This document shows, in pieces, positions 16,795-25,386 of a stretch of DNA of 64,000 nt; position 1 is the stretch's first letter; every line of letters begins with the position of its first letter. The DNA is from Sphingopyxis sp. H073 (lineage in GTDB: Bacteria > Pseudomonadota > Alphaproteobacteria > Sphingomonadales > Sphingomonadaceae), in NCBI RefSeq assembly GCF_001468395.1, contig NZ_LNSG01000003.1, positions 62,001-126,000 of the forward strand, read 5' to 3'. A program made the position numbers and the translations under genes. Below the pieces are notes generated by a model that made no database searches, had not been told where the DNA came from, and saw only the letters and a program-made list of their open reading frames with translations.

Positions 16795-17952
16795 ATGACC
16801 ATGCTCGCCGGTATCCGCATCGTCGACCTGACCACGGTCATTTTCGGCCCCTATGCGACGCAGATGCTCGCCGATCTCGGCGCCGAGATCATCAAGGTCG
16901 AAGCCCCCGGCATCGGCGACATCTCGCGCTATCTCGGCTCGGGTGTTCCCGATCCGACGATGGGCTCGACGCACCTCACCGTGAACCGCGGCAAACGTTC
17001 GATCGCGCTCGATCTCAAAAACCCCGACGATGCCACGGTACTCCGCGACCTGATCGCGACCGCCGACGTCTTCTTCCACAATGTGCGCGGCAAGGCGATC
17101 GCGCGGCTCGGCTTCGATTACGAAGGCTGCAAGGCGATCAAGCCTGACATCATCTATGTCCACGGCACCGGCTTCGGACAGGATGGCCCCTACGCCGATC
17201 TTCAGGCTTATGACGACGTCATCCAGGCGGCGACGGGTACCACCAGTCTGCTGCCCCGCGTCGACGGCGATCCGCGCCCGCGCTACCTGCCCTCGCTGAT
17301 CGCAGACAAGATTGCCGGCCAGTTCGGCGCGCAGGCGATCCTCGCCGCGCTCGTGCACAAACTGCGTACCGGCGAGGGGCAAAGCGTCGAAGTGCCGATG
17401 TTCGAATGCTTCGCGGCCTTCATGCTCACCGAACATCTGCGCGACGCCACGCTCGACCCGCCAATAGGCCCCGCGGGCTATCCGCGTCAGCTCGATCCGA
17501 CGCGCCAGCCCTTCCCGACCGCCGACGGCTATATCGCGGTCGTTCCCTACACGCCCGAATCCACGGCGCGGCTGATGCGTCTGCTCGGCAGCGAAACTTT
17601 GCTCGGTTCTGCCGAATTCGAGGCAGCGAAGGCCAAGGGCAAGCATATGCAGCTGGTCTATCGCGAGATCGCGCGGAAGACGCCAACGAACACCACCGCC
17701 GAATGGCTCGATCTCTTCGCCGCAAACGACATTCCCGCCATGTCGGTCCGCGATCTGCAAGATATCAAGGAGGACCCGCATCTGGTTGCCACCCGCTTCT
17801 TCCGCCGCCGCGAGCATCCGCAGGTCGGCGGTTTCTGGGAAATGCAGCCGCCGGTCAGATATAGCGCCGCCCCGCCCCGCGACCTCGCCTTTGCGCCCAC
17901 GGTCGGCGGCGACGGCGACGCGATCCGGGCGGAGATCGCCGACCGCCGGTAA
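16795..17952 (+). CDS. CaiB/BaiF family (class III) CoA-transferase
   Basis: 385 residues. Family III CoA-transferases move CoA between carboxylic acids and form interlocked dimers. N-terminal IRIVDLTTVIFGPYATQMLADLGAEIIKVE is typical (cut here to short motifs: FGPYATQ, LGAEIIKVE). The catalytic aspartate is in AYDDVIQA (Asp140 or 141), with GEGQSVEVPMFE near 200. Substrates cannot be read from the sequence; relatives include formyl-CoA, carnitine and alpha-methylacyl-CoA enzymes. I chose the ATG at 16795; an AGGAGA lies about 14 bases upstream. No obvious operon partner. Confidence 0.86.
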   Translation: MTMLAGIRIVDLTTVIFGPYATQMLADLGAEIIKVEAPGIGDISRYLGSGVPDPTMGSTHLTVNRGKRSIALDLKNPDDATVLRDLIATADVFFHNVRGKAIARLGFDYEGCKAIKPDIIYVHGTGFGQDGPYADLQAYDDVIQAATGTTSLLPRVDGDPRPRYLPSLIADKIAGQFGAQAILAALVHKLRTGEGQSVEVPMFECFAAFMLTEHLRDATLDPPIGPAGYPRQLDPTRQPFPTADGYIAVVPYTPESTARLMRLLGSETLLGSAEFEAAKAKGKHMQLVYREIARKTPTNTTAEWLDLFAANDIPAMSVRDLQDIKEDPHLVATRFFRRREHPQVGGFWEMQPPVRYSAAPPRDLAFAPTVGGDGDAIRAEIADRR

Positions 17953-18016
17953 ACTTCGGCCGTTGCATTGTCGGCCGGGCGCCTTAGCATGGCGGCAAAT
18001 CATAAGGGGGAGCCAT

Positions 18017-18448
18017 ATGTCGGATAGTTTGCTCGCACCCGGTGCGGTGCTCGCGCTGTGGACGATCGTCATGCTGACCTGGGCCGGCGTGACGCGCTTT
18101 CAGGCCTTTTCCAAGATCGGCATCGACATCAAGGCGGCACCGCCGGGCGGCCGCGGCGTCGATCTGGAGGGCGTGCTGCCGCCGGAAACCAACTGGAAAT
18201 CGCACAATTACACACATCTTTGCGAACAGCCGACGATCTTTTACGCGGTCCTCGTCTTTCTGCAGCTGTCGGGCGGCAACACCGAGCTGACGCGCGGCCT
18301 CGCCTGGGCCTATGTCATACTGCGCATCGTCCACAGCCTGTGGCAGTCGACGGTGAACCGTATTCCGGTGCGCTTCGCCATCTTTTCAGTGGCAACGCTA
18401 TGCCTGCTGGCGCTGTCGTTGCTCGCGGTGATCGCGACTTTGGGTTGA
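18017..18448 (+). CDS. MAPEG family membrane protein (copy 1)
   Basis: 143 residues with four hydrophobic helices, the size and shape of MAPEG proteins (microsomal glutathione transferase, leukotriene C4 synthase relatives). The family core is visible as NYTHLCEQPTIFYAVLVF near 68-85 and AWAYVILRIVHSLWQSTVNRIPVR near 97 (key residues E-Q-P and R-x-x-H-S). Enzymatic activity and substrate unknown. It starts after a GGGGGAG ribosome site and is followed 13 bp later by a paralogue, so the two are a tandem duplication and probably an operon. Confidence 0.88.
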   Translation: MSDSLLAPGAVLALWTIVMLTWAGVTRFQAFSKIGIDIKAAPPGGRGVDLEGVLPPETNWKSHNYTHLCEQPTIFYAVLVFLQLSGGNTELTRGLAWAYVILRIVHSLWQSTVNRIPVRFAIFSVATLCLLALSLLAVIATLG

Positions 18449-18461
18449 GGGGGAGACGATA

Positions 18462-18914
18462 ATGGGAACGAATGCAATTTTAGGGCCGGTCGCGACGCTC
18501 GCGCTCTGGTCGATGGTCATGTGGATCTGGATGTATGCGACGCGCATCCCCGCTATGCAGCGTGCCAAGATCGATGCCAAGAATCTTGTCGGCACCACCG
18601 GCCGCGGCCTCGACGAAGTGCTGCCCGCCGAAGTGCAGTGGAAGGCCCACAATTATAACCATCTGATGGAACAGCCGACGGTCTTCTATGCCGTTGCGCT
18701 GGCATTGGCGGTCGGCGGCATGGGCGGCGGGCTCAACGCGCAGCTTGCCTGGGCCTATGTGGGCCTGCGCATCCTGCACAGCCTGATCCAGGCGACGGTC
18801 AACCGCGTCATGTGGCGCTTCGGCGTGTTCGCGCTCGCGAGCCTCGCGCTGATCGCGCTATGCGTCCATGCGTTCATGGGCTTCGTGCTCCACTCGGGAA
18901 TGCTCGCCCACTAG
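18462..18914 (+). CDS. MAPEG family membrane protein (copy 2)
   Basis: 150 residues, clearly paralogous to the preceding gene: the same NYNHLMEQPTVFYAVALA and AWAYVGLRILHSLIQATVNR blocks and four hydrophobic helices. Divergence between the copies is substantial in the loops, so the duplication is not recent. It starts after GGGGGAGACGATA. The stop codon overlaps the stop of the convergent RNA methyltransferase gene (18911-18914). Confidence 0.88.
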   Translation: MGTNAILGPVATLALWSMVMWIWMYATRIPAMQRAKIDAKNLVGTTGRGLDEVLPAEVQWKAHNYNHLMEQPTVFYAVALALAVGGMGGGLNAQLAWAYVGLRILHSLIQATVNRVMWRFGVFALASLALIALCVHAFMGFVLHSGMLAH

Positions 18915-20110
18915 CGTCTGAATCGCGCGGCCAGTTCCACATGGGTCGACCAACGGAACTGGCCGACGGGCTGCGCCCAGTCGAGGCGATAGCCGCCTGC
19001 GACGAGCAACCTGGCATCGCGCGCGAAGCTGGCGGGGTTGCAACTGACATAAGCAATGGCCGGCACAGTTGAGGCCGCAATCTGTTTCACCTGTTCCTCG
19101 GCGCCCGCGCGTGGCGGATCGAGGATCACCGCGCCGAACCGATTGAGCTCGGCGGGAACGAGCGGGCGGCGGAACAGGTCGCGATGCTCGGTCGCGACCA
19201 GCGCCCGCGCGCGGTTCGCAGCGCCGGTCAGCGCCGCGATCGCATCGCGCGCGCCCTCGGCGGCATAGACTTTCCGCCCCGCCTGCACCGACAGTGCGAA
19301 GGTTCCGACCCCAGCGAACAGGTCGGCCACCGCCGCCGCATCGCCGATCGCGCGCCGCACTGCGTCGACCAGCGCGGCCTGCCCCGTCGCGGTCGCCTGC
19401 AGGAAGGCGAAGGGTGGCACTTCGACCGGTATGTCGCCAAAGCGCACCGTCGGCGGCTCGGGTTGCCAGACCGTCTCCAGCCCGTCGCCCTGATCGATCG
19501 CCAGCCGCGCCAGCCGATGCTCTCCGGCGAAATCCTGCAGCGCCATCGCCGCGTCCAGCCCGTCGGCCTTTACGCCCTCGATGATGATTTCAGCGCCTTG
19601 GTCGAGCATCTGCAACTTGACCTTCACCGGGCGGCGCTGGGGCGCGATCGCGTCGAGAAGGGTGCGGACCGGCGCGACGAGCGCGAACAACTCGGGCAGC
19701 AGCAGCGGGCACATGCGCATGTCGACGATCTGGTTGCTCTGCGCGGCGTTGAAACCGAGCGCGACCTGCTTGCCGATCTTGAGTGCGGTCAGCGCCGCGC
19801 GCCGCCGACTCGCAGGCGGCGAGATCAACGCCGGCAGTATGTCGCCCGCCTCGACCTGCTGCCCTTCCAGAGCGCCGACGACGCGGTCACGCACGAAATC
19901 GGCGAGCGCCCCCTCGGCGACATGCTGCAACTGGCAGCCGCCGCACTTTCCGAAATGGCGGCACACCGGTTCGGCGCGGTTCGGACCGGGCACCAGCGTC
20001 CCGTCGGCAGCAAGCCGGTCGCCCGGCACGCCGCCCGCCATATGGCGCCCGTCGGCAGTCACGCCATCGCCGCGCGCGGCAATGCGCTCGATCAGCCTAC
20101 TGTCTGTCAT
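18911..20110 (-). CDS. RlmD/RumA-type 23S rRNA or tRNA uracil-5-methyltransferase
   Basis: 399 residues. An N-terminal iron-sulfur motif (Cys50, Cys56, Cys59 in VCRHFGKCGGCQLQH, plus a later MRMCP cysteine) matches the 4Fe-4S cluster of RumA enzymes. The class I methyltransferase core has ADLFAGVGTFAL near 265 and ILDPPRAGAEEQ near 325. The catalytic cysteine is in YVSCNPASFARD (Cys357). It methylates C5 of a uracil in RNA; the exact site (U1939, U747 or tRNA U54) is not decidable here. A TRAM domain seems short or absent. The start ATG at 20110 follows the nnr stop by one base. Confidence 0.87.
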   Translation of the reverse strand: MTDSRLIERIAARGDGVTADGRHMAGGVPGDRLAADGTLVPGPNRAEPVCRHFGKCGGCQLQHVAEGALADFVRDRVVGALEGQQVEAGDILPALISPPASRRRAALTALKIGKQVALGFNAAQSNQIVDMRMCPLLLPELFALVAPVRTLLDAIAPQRRPVKVKLQMLDQGAEIIIEGVKADGLDAAMALQDFAGEHRLARLAIDQGDGLETVWQPEPPTVRFGDIPVEVPPFAFLQATATGQAALVDAVRRAIGDAAAVADLFAGVGTFALSVQAGRKVYAAEGARDAIAALTGAANRARALVATEHRDLFRRPLVPAELNRFGAVILDPPRAGAEEQVKQIAASTVPAIAYVSCNPASFARDARLLVAGGYRLDWAQPVGQFRWSTHVELAARFRR

Positions 20111-20111
20111 T

Positions 20112-21464
20112 CTATTCCCTAACCAGATCGTCGGCGACAAGGCCGGGGCCTATATGCGCCGCGCGCGCAATATGCCAGCCCACCGCCGCGATGGCCGCGT
20201 CGAAGGGGTCGCCGCCGCGCGCCAGCATCGCCCCGCAGGCGCCCGCCAGCACGTCCCCGGTGCCCGCTGTCGCTAGCCACGGACTGCCCGGCCATGCCGC
20301 GACAACGCGGCCGTCGGGCGCGGCGATGACGGTATCGGCGCCCTTGTAGATGACGACCGATTCCGTTTCCCTGGCGGCGACCAACGCTCGCTCGATCTTG
20401 CTCCCCTCTGCGCCCGGAAACGCGCGCACAAACTCGCCCTCATGCGGCGTCAGAATAGCCGTCACCCCACCCCCGCGCAGGCGCGGCAGCGCGGCATCGA
20501 TCGCCGCCGCGTCGAGTACCAGCGGCCTGCCGCTGTCGATCGCGGACGCGACATCGCGATCGAGCGCCACGCCCGCCGGATAGCCCGGACCGATGACCAC
20601 GGCCCCGACGCGTTTGTCGGCCAGCCGCTCTCGATAATCGGCGCCATCCTCGACGATGATCGCGGACAGCGGCGCTGTATCCGCTCCGCTCAACACCGCA
20701 TAACCCGCCCCGGCGCGCAGGCCTGCAGCGGCAGCGAGCGCAGCGGCGCCCGGCATCGACCCCGCGCGAACGAGCATCATCCCGCGATTGAACTTATGCG
20801 ACGTAACGCCGGGTGCCGACCCGCGCGGGCGCGGCAGGCTGCGGATCGTCGCGTCGCACGCGATCCCGATCCCGGCGAGCACGACGCGTCCACAATGCTG
20901 CGCAGCGGGCAACAGGACGTGCGCGGGCTTCAGCGCACCCAGCGCTACCGTCACATGCGCGGGAAGCGGCGGCACCCAATCATGCTTGCCATCGGCATCG
21001 ACCCCGCTCGGCACATCGACCGCGATCACGCGGCGAAAAGCCAGCGCCTGAAGCTGCCCGGTCAGGTCGGCCGCCAGCGGCCGCGTCAACCCGACGCCGA
21101 ACAGGGCATCGACCACCACGGGCACTGCGGCAAGATTCTCGTCGATCGGCTCGACCGCCCCCGCCCACTTTGCCCGCGCCGCCTTCGCGAGATCGGTGGT
21201 CGGCGGCGCCAGTGCGGCGACGCGCACATTCGCCCCGCGCTCACTGAGCAATCGCGCCGCGACATAGCCGTCGCCGCCATTGTTGCCGGGGCCGCACAGG
21301 ATCAGCACCGGCGCCCCCGCCGCCATCCGCCACGCGGTATCGGCCACCGCAGCACCCGCACGGTCCATCAGCTCGGAAAGCGAGGTGCCCGACGCGGCAC
21401 ACGCCGCTTCGGCGTCACGCATCGCTCTGCTGGTCAGGATCGGGGCGTCGGCGGGAACGGACAT
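20112..21464 (-). CDS. nnr: Bifunctional NAD(P)H-hydrate epimerase / ADP-dependent NAD(P)HX dehydratase
   Basis: 450 residues, a fused metabolite-repair enzyme that restores NADH and NADPH damaged by hydration. The N-terminal epimerase (YjeF_N, about 1-210) has ILCGPGNNGGDGYVAARLL near 60 and DALFGVGLTRPL. The C-terminal dehydratase (about 220-450) has LTPHEGEF near 337, YKGADTVIA and the nucleotide-binding ATAGTGDVLAG near 400. Start ATG at 21464 fits the family; upstream codons would add six residues. It lies 37 bp after a lipoprotein gene and one base before the RNA methyltransferase gene, so the three are probably co-transcribed. Confidence 0.93.
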   Translation of the reverse strand: MSVPADAPILTSRAMRDAEAACAASGTSLSELMDRAGAAVADTAWRMAAGAPVLILCGPGNNGGDGYVAARLLSERGANVRVAALAPPTTDLAKAARAKWAGAVEPIDENLAAVPVVVDALFGVGLTRPLAADLTGQLQALAFRRVIAVDVPSGVDADGKHDWVPPLPAHVTVALGALKPAHVLLPAAQHCGRVVLAGIGIACDATIRSLPRPRGSAPGVTSHKFNRGMMLVRAGSMPGAAALAAAAGLRAGAGYAVLSGADTAPLSAIIVEDGADYRERLADKRVGAVVIGPGYPAGVALDRDVASAIDSGRPLVLDAAAIDAALPRLRGGGVTAILTPHEGEFVRAFPGAEGSKIERALVAARETESVVIYKGADTVIAAPDGRVVAAWPGSPWLATAGTGDVLAGACGAMLARGGDPFDAAIAAVGWHIARAAHIGPGLVADDLVRE

Positions 21465-21501
21465 AGGCCCCGACCCTAGCACGCCCGAACCAAAAGTCGC
21501 G

Positions 21502-21894
21502 TTACTTCGGCCCCTTCGTGTTCGCAGGCAGGCGATAACGGTCGCCGCCGACCGCGACCTCGATGACCCCGTCGCCGATGATCGTGACCTTGGCGGGCTC
21601 CGACCCGTCGGCCGCTATCACGCCGCGCCCGTCGGTCGCGATCTGCAGCCGGCGGTATCCCACGTCGGGCTTGCCCATGACCAGGATCGTCGCGTCGGCG
21701 CCGCTCATCTCGTCGATGGTACAGGTGCGGTCGAATGCCTTCGCCCCTTCGAGCGCGCATTCGATGCGCCCATCCTTCAGGGCTTCATTCGACCCGTGCG
21801 CCTCGGCTTCGGCCAGCGCGCCATTGTCGGGCGCACCGTTGCAGCCCGATGCCAGCAGCAATGCGCAGGCCGGACCGAAGAGTCGCCCGATCAT
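21502..21894 (-). CDS. Small lipoprotein of unknown function
   Basis: 130 residues. A signal peptide ends in the lipobox LLASGC, after which the mature protein begins. The remainder contains [17 protein letters not shown], where two cysteines about 13 apart may form a disulfide, and beta-rich segments ([38 protein letters not shown]). The start ATG overlaps the ilvD stop by four bases (ATGA), so translation is coupled. No family recognised. Confidence 0.8.
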   Translation of the reverse strand: MIGRLFGPACALLLASGCNGAPDNGALAEAEAHGSNEALKDGRIECALEGAKAFDRTCTIDEMSGADATILVMGKPDVGYRRLQIATDGRGVIAADGSEPAKVTIIGDGVIEVAVGGDRYRLPANTKGPK

Positions 21895-23747
21895 TTGCGC
21901 CGAAGCTGCGACAAATCGCGCACCGCGCCGCGCGCCGCACTTGTCGTCATCGCGGCATAAGCCTCCAGCGCGACCGAAATCTTGCGCGGGCGCGGCTTCG
22001 CCGGCTGCCAGCCGGCCTCGCCTTTCGCATCCATCACGGCGCGGCGTTCGGCCAGCACGCTGTCGCCTACCATCAGGTTGATCGTGCGCGCGGGAATGTC
22101 GATCTCGATCATGTCGCCATTCTCGACCAGCCCGATCGCGCCGCCCTCGGCCGCCTCGGGCGAGACATGGCCGATCGACAGGCCCGACGTGCCGCCCGAG
22201 AAGCGCCCGTCGGTGATCAGCGCGCAGGCCGCACCGAGCCCCTTCGATTTGAGGTAGCTCGTCGGATACAGCATTTCCTGCATCCCCGGCCCGCCCTTCG
22301 GCCCTTCGTAGCGGATGACGACGACGTCGCCGGCCTCGACCTGTCCGGTCAGGATGCCGGCCACCGCGGCGTCCTGGCTCTCATAGACTTTCGCCGGACC
22401 CGAAAATTTCAGGATGCTCTCATCCACGCCTGCGGTCTTCACGATGCAGCCGTCGAGCGCGATATTGCCCGACAGCACCGCAAGCCCGCCATCCTTGCTG
22501 AACGCATGATCCGCCGAACGGATCACGCCGCCCTCGCGATCCAGATCGAGCGAGTCCCAGCGCCGGTCCTGGCTGAACGCGGTCTGCGTCGGCACGCCGC
22601 CAGGCGCCGCGAGGAAGAATTTCTGCACGTCGGGATCGTTCGTCCGCGCGATATCCCATTTGCTCAGCGCATCGCCTAGCGTCGCGCTGTGCACCGTCGG
22701 CAAATGCGCGTGGAGCAACCCCGCGCGATCGAGTTCGCCGAGAATCGCCATAATCCCGCCCGCGCGGTGGACATCCTCCATATGCACGTCGCTTTTCGCG
22801 GGCGCGACCTTCGACAGGCACGGTACGCGGCGCGACAGGCGGTCGATATCTTTCATTGTGAAATCGACCCCTGCCTCGTGCGCGGCGGCGAGCAGGTGGA
22901 GCACCGTGTTCGTCGAACCGCCCATCGCGATGTCGAGGCTCATCGCATTCTCGAACGCCTCGAAGCTCGCGATCCTGCGCGGCAGGACGGCCTCGTCATC
23001 CTCTTCATAATAGCGGCGGCACATTTCGACGACGATCCGCCCCGCGCGCAGGAACAGCTCCTTGCGGTCGGCATGTGTTGCCAGCGTCGAACCATTGCCC
23101 GGCAGCGAAAGCCCCAATGCTTCGGTCAGGCAGTTCATCGAGTTCGCGGTGAACATCCCCGAGCAGCTGCCACACGTCGGGCACGCCGAACGCTCGATCG
23201 CCTGCACTTCCTCGTCGGTGTATTTTTCATCCGCGGCGGCGACCATTGCGTCGACGAGGTCCAGCGCGACCTCCTTGCCCTTCAGCACCACCTTGCCCGC
23301 CTCCATCGGTCCCCCCGAGACGAACACCACCGGGATGTTGATCCTGAGGGCCGCCATCAGCATCCCTGGCGTGATCTTGTCGCAGTTGGAGATGCACACC
23401 ATCGCGTCGGCGCAATGCGCGTTGACCATATATTCGACGCTATCGGCGATCAGGTCGCGGCTCGGCAGCGAATAGAGCATCCCGTCATGCCCCATGGCGA
23501 TGCCGTCATCCACCGCGATCGTGTTGAATTCCTTGGCGACACCCCCAGCGGCCTCGATCTCGCGCGCGACCATCTGGCCGAGGTCTTTGAGATGCACATG
23601 GCCGGGCACGAACTGGGTAAAGCTGTTCACCACGGCGATGATCGGCTTGCCGAAGTCGCTGTCCTTCATCCCCGTCGCGCGCCAAAGCCCGCGTGCGCCC
23701 GCCATGTTGCGGCCGTGGGTGGTGGTTCGCGAACGATAAGAAGGCAT
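21891..23747 (-). CDS. ilvD: Dihydroxy-acid dehydratase
   Basis: 618 residues, full length. IlvD converts 2,3-dihydroxy-isovalerate and -methylvalerate to the 2-oxo acids in valine and isoleucine synthesis. It matches the enterobacterial [4Fe-4S] type closely: [18 protein letters not shown] at the N-terminus, [13 protein letters not shown] (Cys122), and [11 protein letters not shown] (Cys195). The C-terminal swivel domain has [20 protein letters not shown]. The start ATG is well supported by the family N-terminus [10 protein letters not shown]. It lies 59 bp downstream of the formylglutamate amidohydrolase gene and overlaps the lipoprotein gene that follows. Confidence 0.97.
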   Translation of the reverse strand: MPSYRSRTTTHGRNMAGARGLWRATGMKDSDFGKPIIAVVNSFTQFVPGHVHLKDLGQMVAREIEAAGGVAKEFNTIAVDDGIAMGHDGMLYSLPSRDLIADSVEYMVNAHCADAMVCISNCDKITPGMLMAALRINIPVVFVSGGPMEAGKVVLKGKEVALDLVDAMVAAADEKYTDEEVQAIERSACPTCGSCSGMFTANSMNCLTEALGLSLPGNGSTLATHADRKELFLRAGRIVVEMCRRYYEEDDEAVLPRRIASFEAFENAMSLDIAMGGSTNTVLHLLAAAHEAGVDFTMKDIDRLSRRVPCLSKVAPAKSDVHMEDVHRAGGIMAILGELDRAGLLHAHLPTVHSATLGDALSKWDIARTNDPDVQKFFLAAPGGVPTQTAFSQDRRWDSLDLDREGGVIRSADHAFSKDGGLAVLSGNIALDGCIVKTAGVDESILKFSGPAKVYESQDAAVAGILTGQVEAGDVVVIRYEGPKGGPGMQEMLYPTSYLKSKGLGAACALITDGRFSGGTSGLSIGHVSPEAAEGGAIGLVENGDMIEIDIPARTINLMVGDSVLAERRAVMDAKGEAGWQPAKPRPRKISVALEAYAAMTTSAARGAVRDLSQLRRK

Positions 23748-23806
23748 CTTGGAACTTTCTGATAATTTTATTTCAAATATTCGTGGAGAAAGGCGCCATT
23801 ACACGC

Positions 23807-24538
23807 CTATTTGGCGACATACAATGCCACTTTCTTGCACATGCGTCCCAATCGTTCGGCGAACCGCGCCTGACCCGCCGCATCGCGCACCAGATCCTGT
23901 CGCATCTCGATTCCCACATAAGGAATATCGTTTGCCTCGGCGTGCCGGTTCATCGTCGCGTTGAGCAGCTTGCCCGAATAGGGAAGCTGGTCGCCGACAG
24001 TCAGCCCCTCCTCGGTCAAGGCGGCGATCGCCGGACCCGCTAGCCGGTCGTCCTGATTGTAGAGAACACCGACGTGCCACGGGCGCGCGTGCGCCGGATC
24101 GCTCGCCAGCGCCGGCGTAAAGCTGTGCAGCGACAGGATCATCGCCGGACGATGCGCCGCGATCGTCGCCGCGATATGCGCATGATACGGCCGGAAGAAG
24201 CGCGCCAGCCGCGCCTCACGCCCCGCATGGTCGAGCGCATTGCCGGGAATGGCATGGCCATCGCTCGCAATCGGAACGGCGCCGGGTACATCCTCGTCAC
24301 GATTGCAGTCGACGACCAGCCGCGACACGCCGCCGAGGATCGCCGTATCGACAACGCTCGCCTCGACGAGCAGCGCCGCCACTTCGGCAACGCCGAGATC
24401 GATCGCGATATGCTCGCGCAGCAACGCGCGATCGATGCCGAGATCGATATCCGGCGGCACATTCGCCGACGCATGGTCGCCGATCAACAGGATACCGCCG
24501 GCACGCGGCGTCCCGAGCTGACGCCACGCCTCGCTCAT
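23807..24538 (-). CDS. N-formylglutamate amidohydrolase family protein
   Basis: 243 residues. FGase-fold zinc hydrolases release formate from N-formyl-L-glutamate in the long histidine-degradation route; homologues may act on other acylated amino acids. Visible motifs are LIGDHASANVPPD near residue 19, VDCNRDEDVPGAVP near 80, SLHSFTPAL near 140, and GIEMRQDLV near 220. These carry the Asp, His and Glu residues expected at the metal site. No other hut genes are nearby, so the substrate is uncertain. The ATG at 24538 overlaps the ispE stop by four bases. Confidence 0.85.
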   Translation of the reverse strand: MSEAWRQLGTPRAGGILLIGDHASANVPPDIDLGIDRALLREHIAIDLGVAEVAALLVEASVVDTAILGGVSRLVVDCNRDEDVPGAVPIASDGHAIPGNALDHAGREARLARFFRPYHAHIAATIAAHRPAMILSLHSFTPALASDPAHARPWHVGVLYNQDDRLAGPAIAALTEEGLTVGDQLPYSGKLLNATMNRHAEANDIPYVGIEMRQDLVRDAAGQARFAERLGRMCKKVALYVAK

Positions 24539-25386
24539 CGCAGCGTCCCTGCCATCTGCCACCAATGCGGATGGCTCTCCGCGAGCCGCACCGCTGCGGC
24601 ATCGCGCTCCGCAGGCGCGTCGAACAGCGCAAAACAGGTCGCGCCCGATCCCGACATGCGCGCCAGCCACGGCCTGAGCGCGCCAAGCTCGGTCAGCACA
24701 TCGATAATCGCCGGGCATTGCGCGATCGCCGCGCGCTGCAAATCATTGCGCGCCGCGAACAGCTGCGCGCGCATGTCGGCGCCGGTGAACAGCGGACCAC
24801 GATCGACCCCGTCCCATGCCGCGAACACCGGCCCCGTCGATACCGGCTGACGCGGATTGACGAGCAGCACGGGGGTGCCGGTCAGGGCCAGCTCGGGGAC
24901 CGGGCTCAATTCCTCGCCGACCCCGACGCCAAGGCATGTCGTGCTGGCGATGCAGGCGGCAATATCGGCGCCGAGCGGGCTCACCAGCCGCGCCAGCGTC
25001 GCGTCGCCCAGTTCGGGCAGGAAATGTCGCCGCACGAGCCGCGCCATCGCCGCCGCATCCGCCGACCCGCCGCCGATCCCCGCCGCGACGGGGAGCCTTT
25101 TGGTCAACGTCAACGCCAGCGGCGGCACGCGATCGCGTCCATAGCGCTCGCGAAGCAGCGCCAGCACGCGCAGCACCAGATTGTCGGGACCATTGCCTAG
25201 CCCCTCGGCAAACTCTCCGTCGATCGACAGACTGTCAGAGGAAGCCGGCGCCGCGGCGATCGTGTCGCCATGATCGACAAAGGCGAACAGCGTTTCGATC
25301 AGGTGATAGCCGTCGCTCCGCCGCGCGCGCACGTGGAGCGCGAGGTTGATCTTCGCCCAGCCGCTTTCCTGCATGTCGGCCATCAT
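24535..25386 (-). CDS. ispE: 4-diphosphocytidyl-2-C-methyl-D-erythritol kinase
   Basis: 283 residues, a GHMP kinase of the MEP isoprenoid pathway. N-terminal AKINLALHV with the pathway-typical lysine near residue 10, the ATP-binding glycine loop PVAAGIGGGSADAAA near 92-106, and a C-terminal MSGSGATCFALFD near 250 are all present. The start is one of two consecutive ATG codons that overlap the stop of the TPR gene (ATGATG over TGA). The stop in turn overlaps the next start. Coupling with the neighbours is therefore tight. Confidence 0.93.
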   Translation of the reverse strand: MMADMQESGWAKINLALHVRARRSDGYHLIETLFAFVDHGDTIAAAPASSDSLSIDGEFAEGLGNGPDNLVLRVLALLRERYGRDRVPPLALTLTKRLPVAAGIGGGSADAAAMARLVRRHFLPELGDATLARLVSPLGADIAACIASTTCLGVGVGEELSPVPELALTGTPVLLVNPRQPVSTGPVFAAWDGVDRGPLFTGADMRAQLFAARNDLQRAAIAQCPAIIDVLTELGALRPWLARMSGSGATCFALFDAPAERDAAAVRLAESHPHWWQMAGTLR

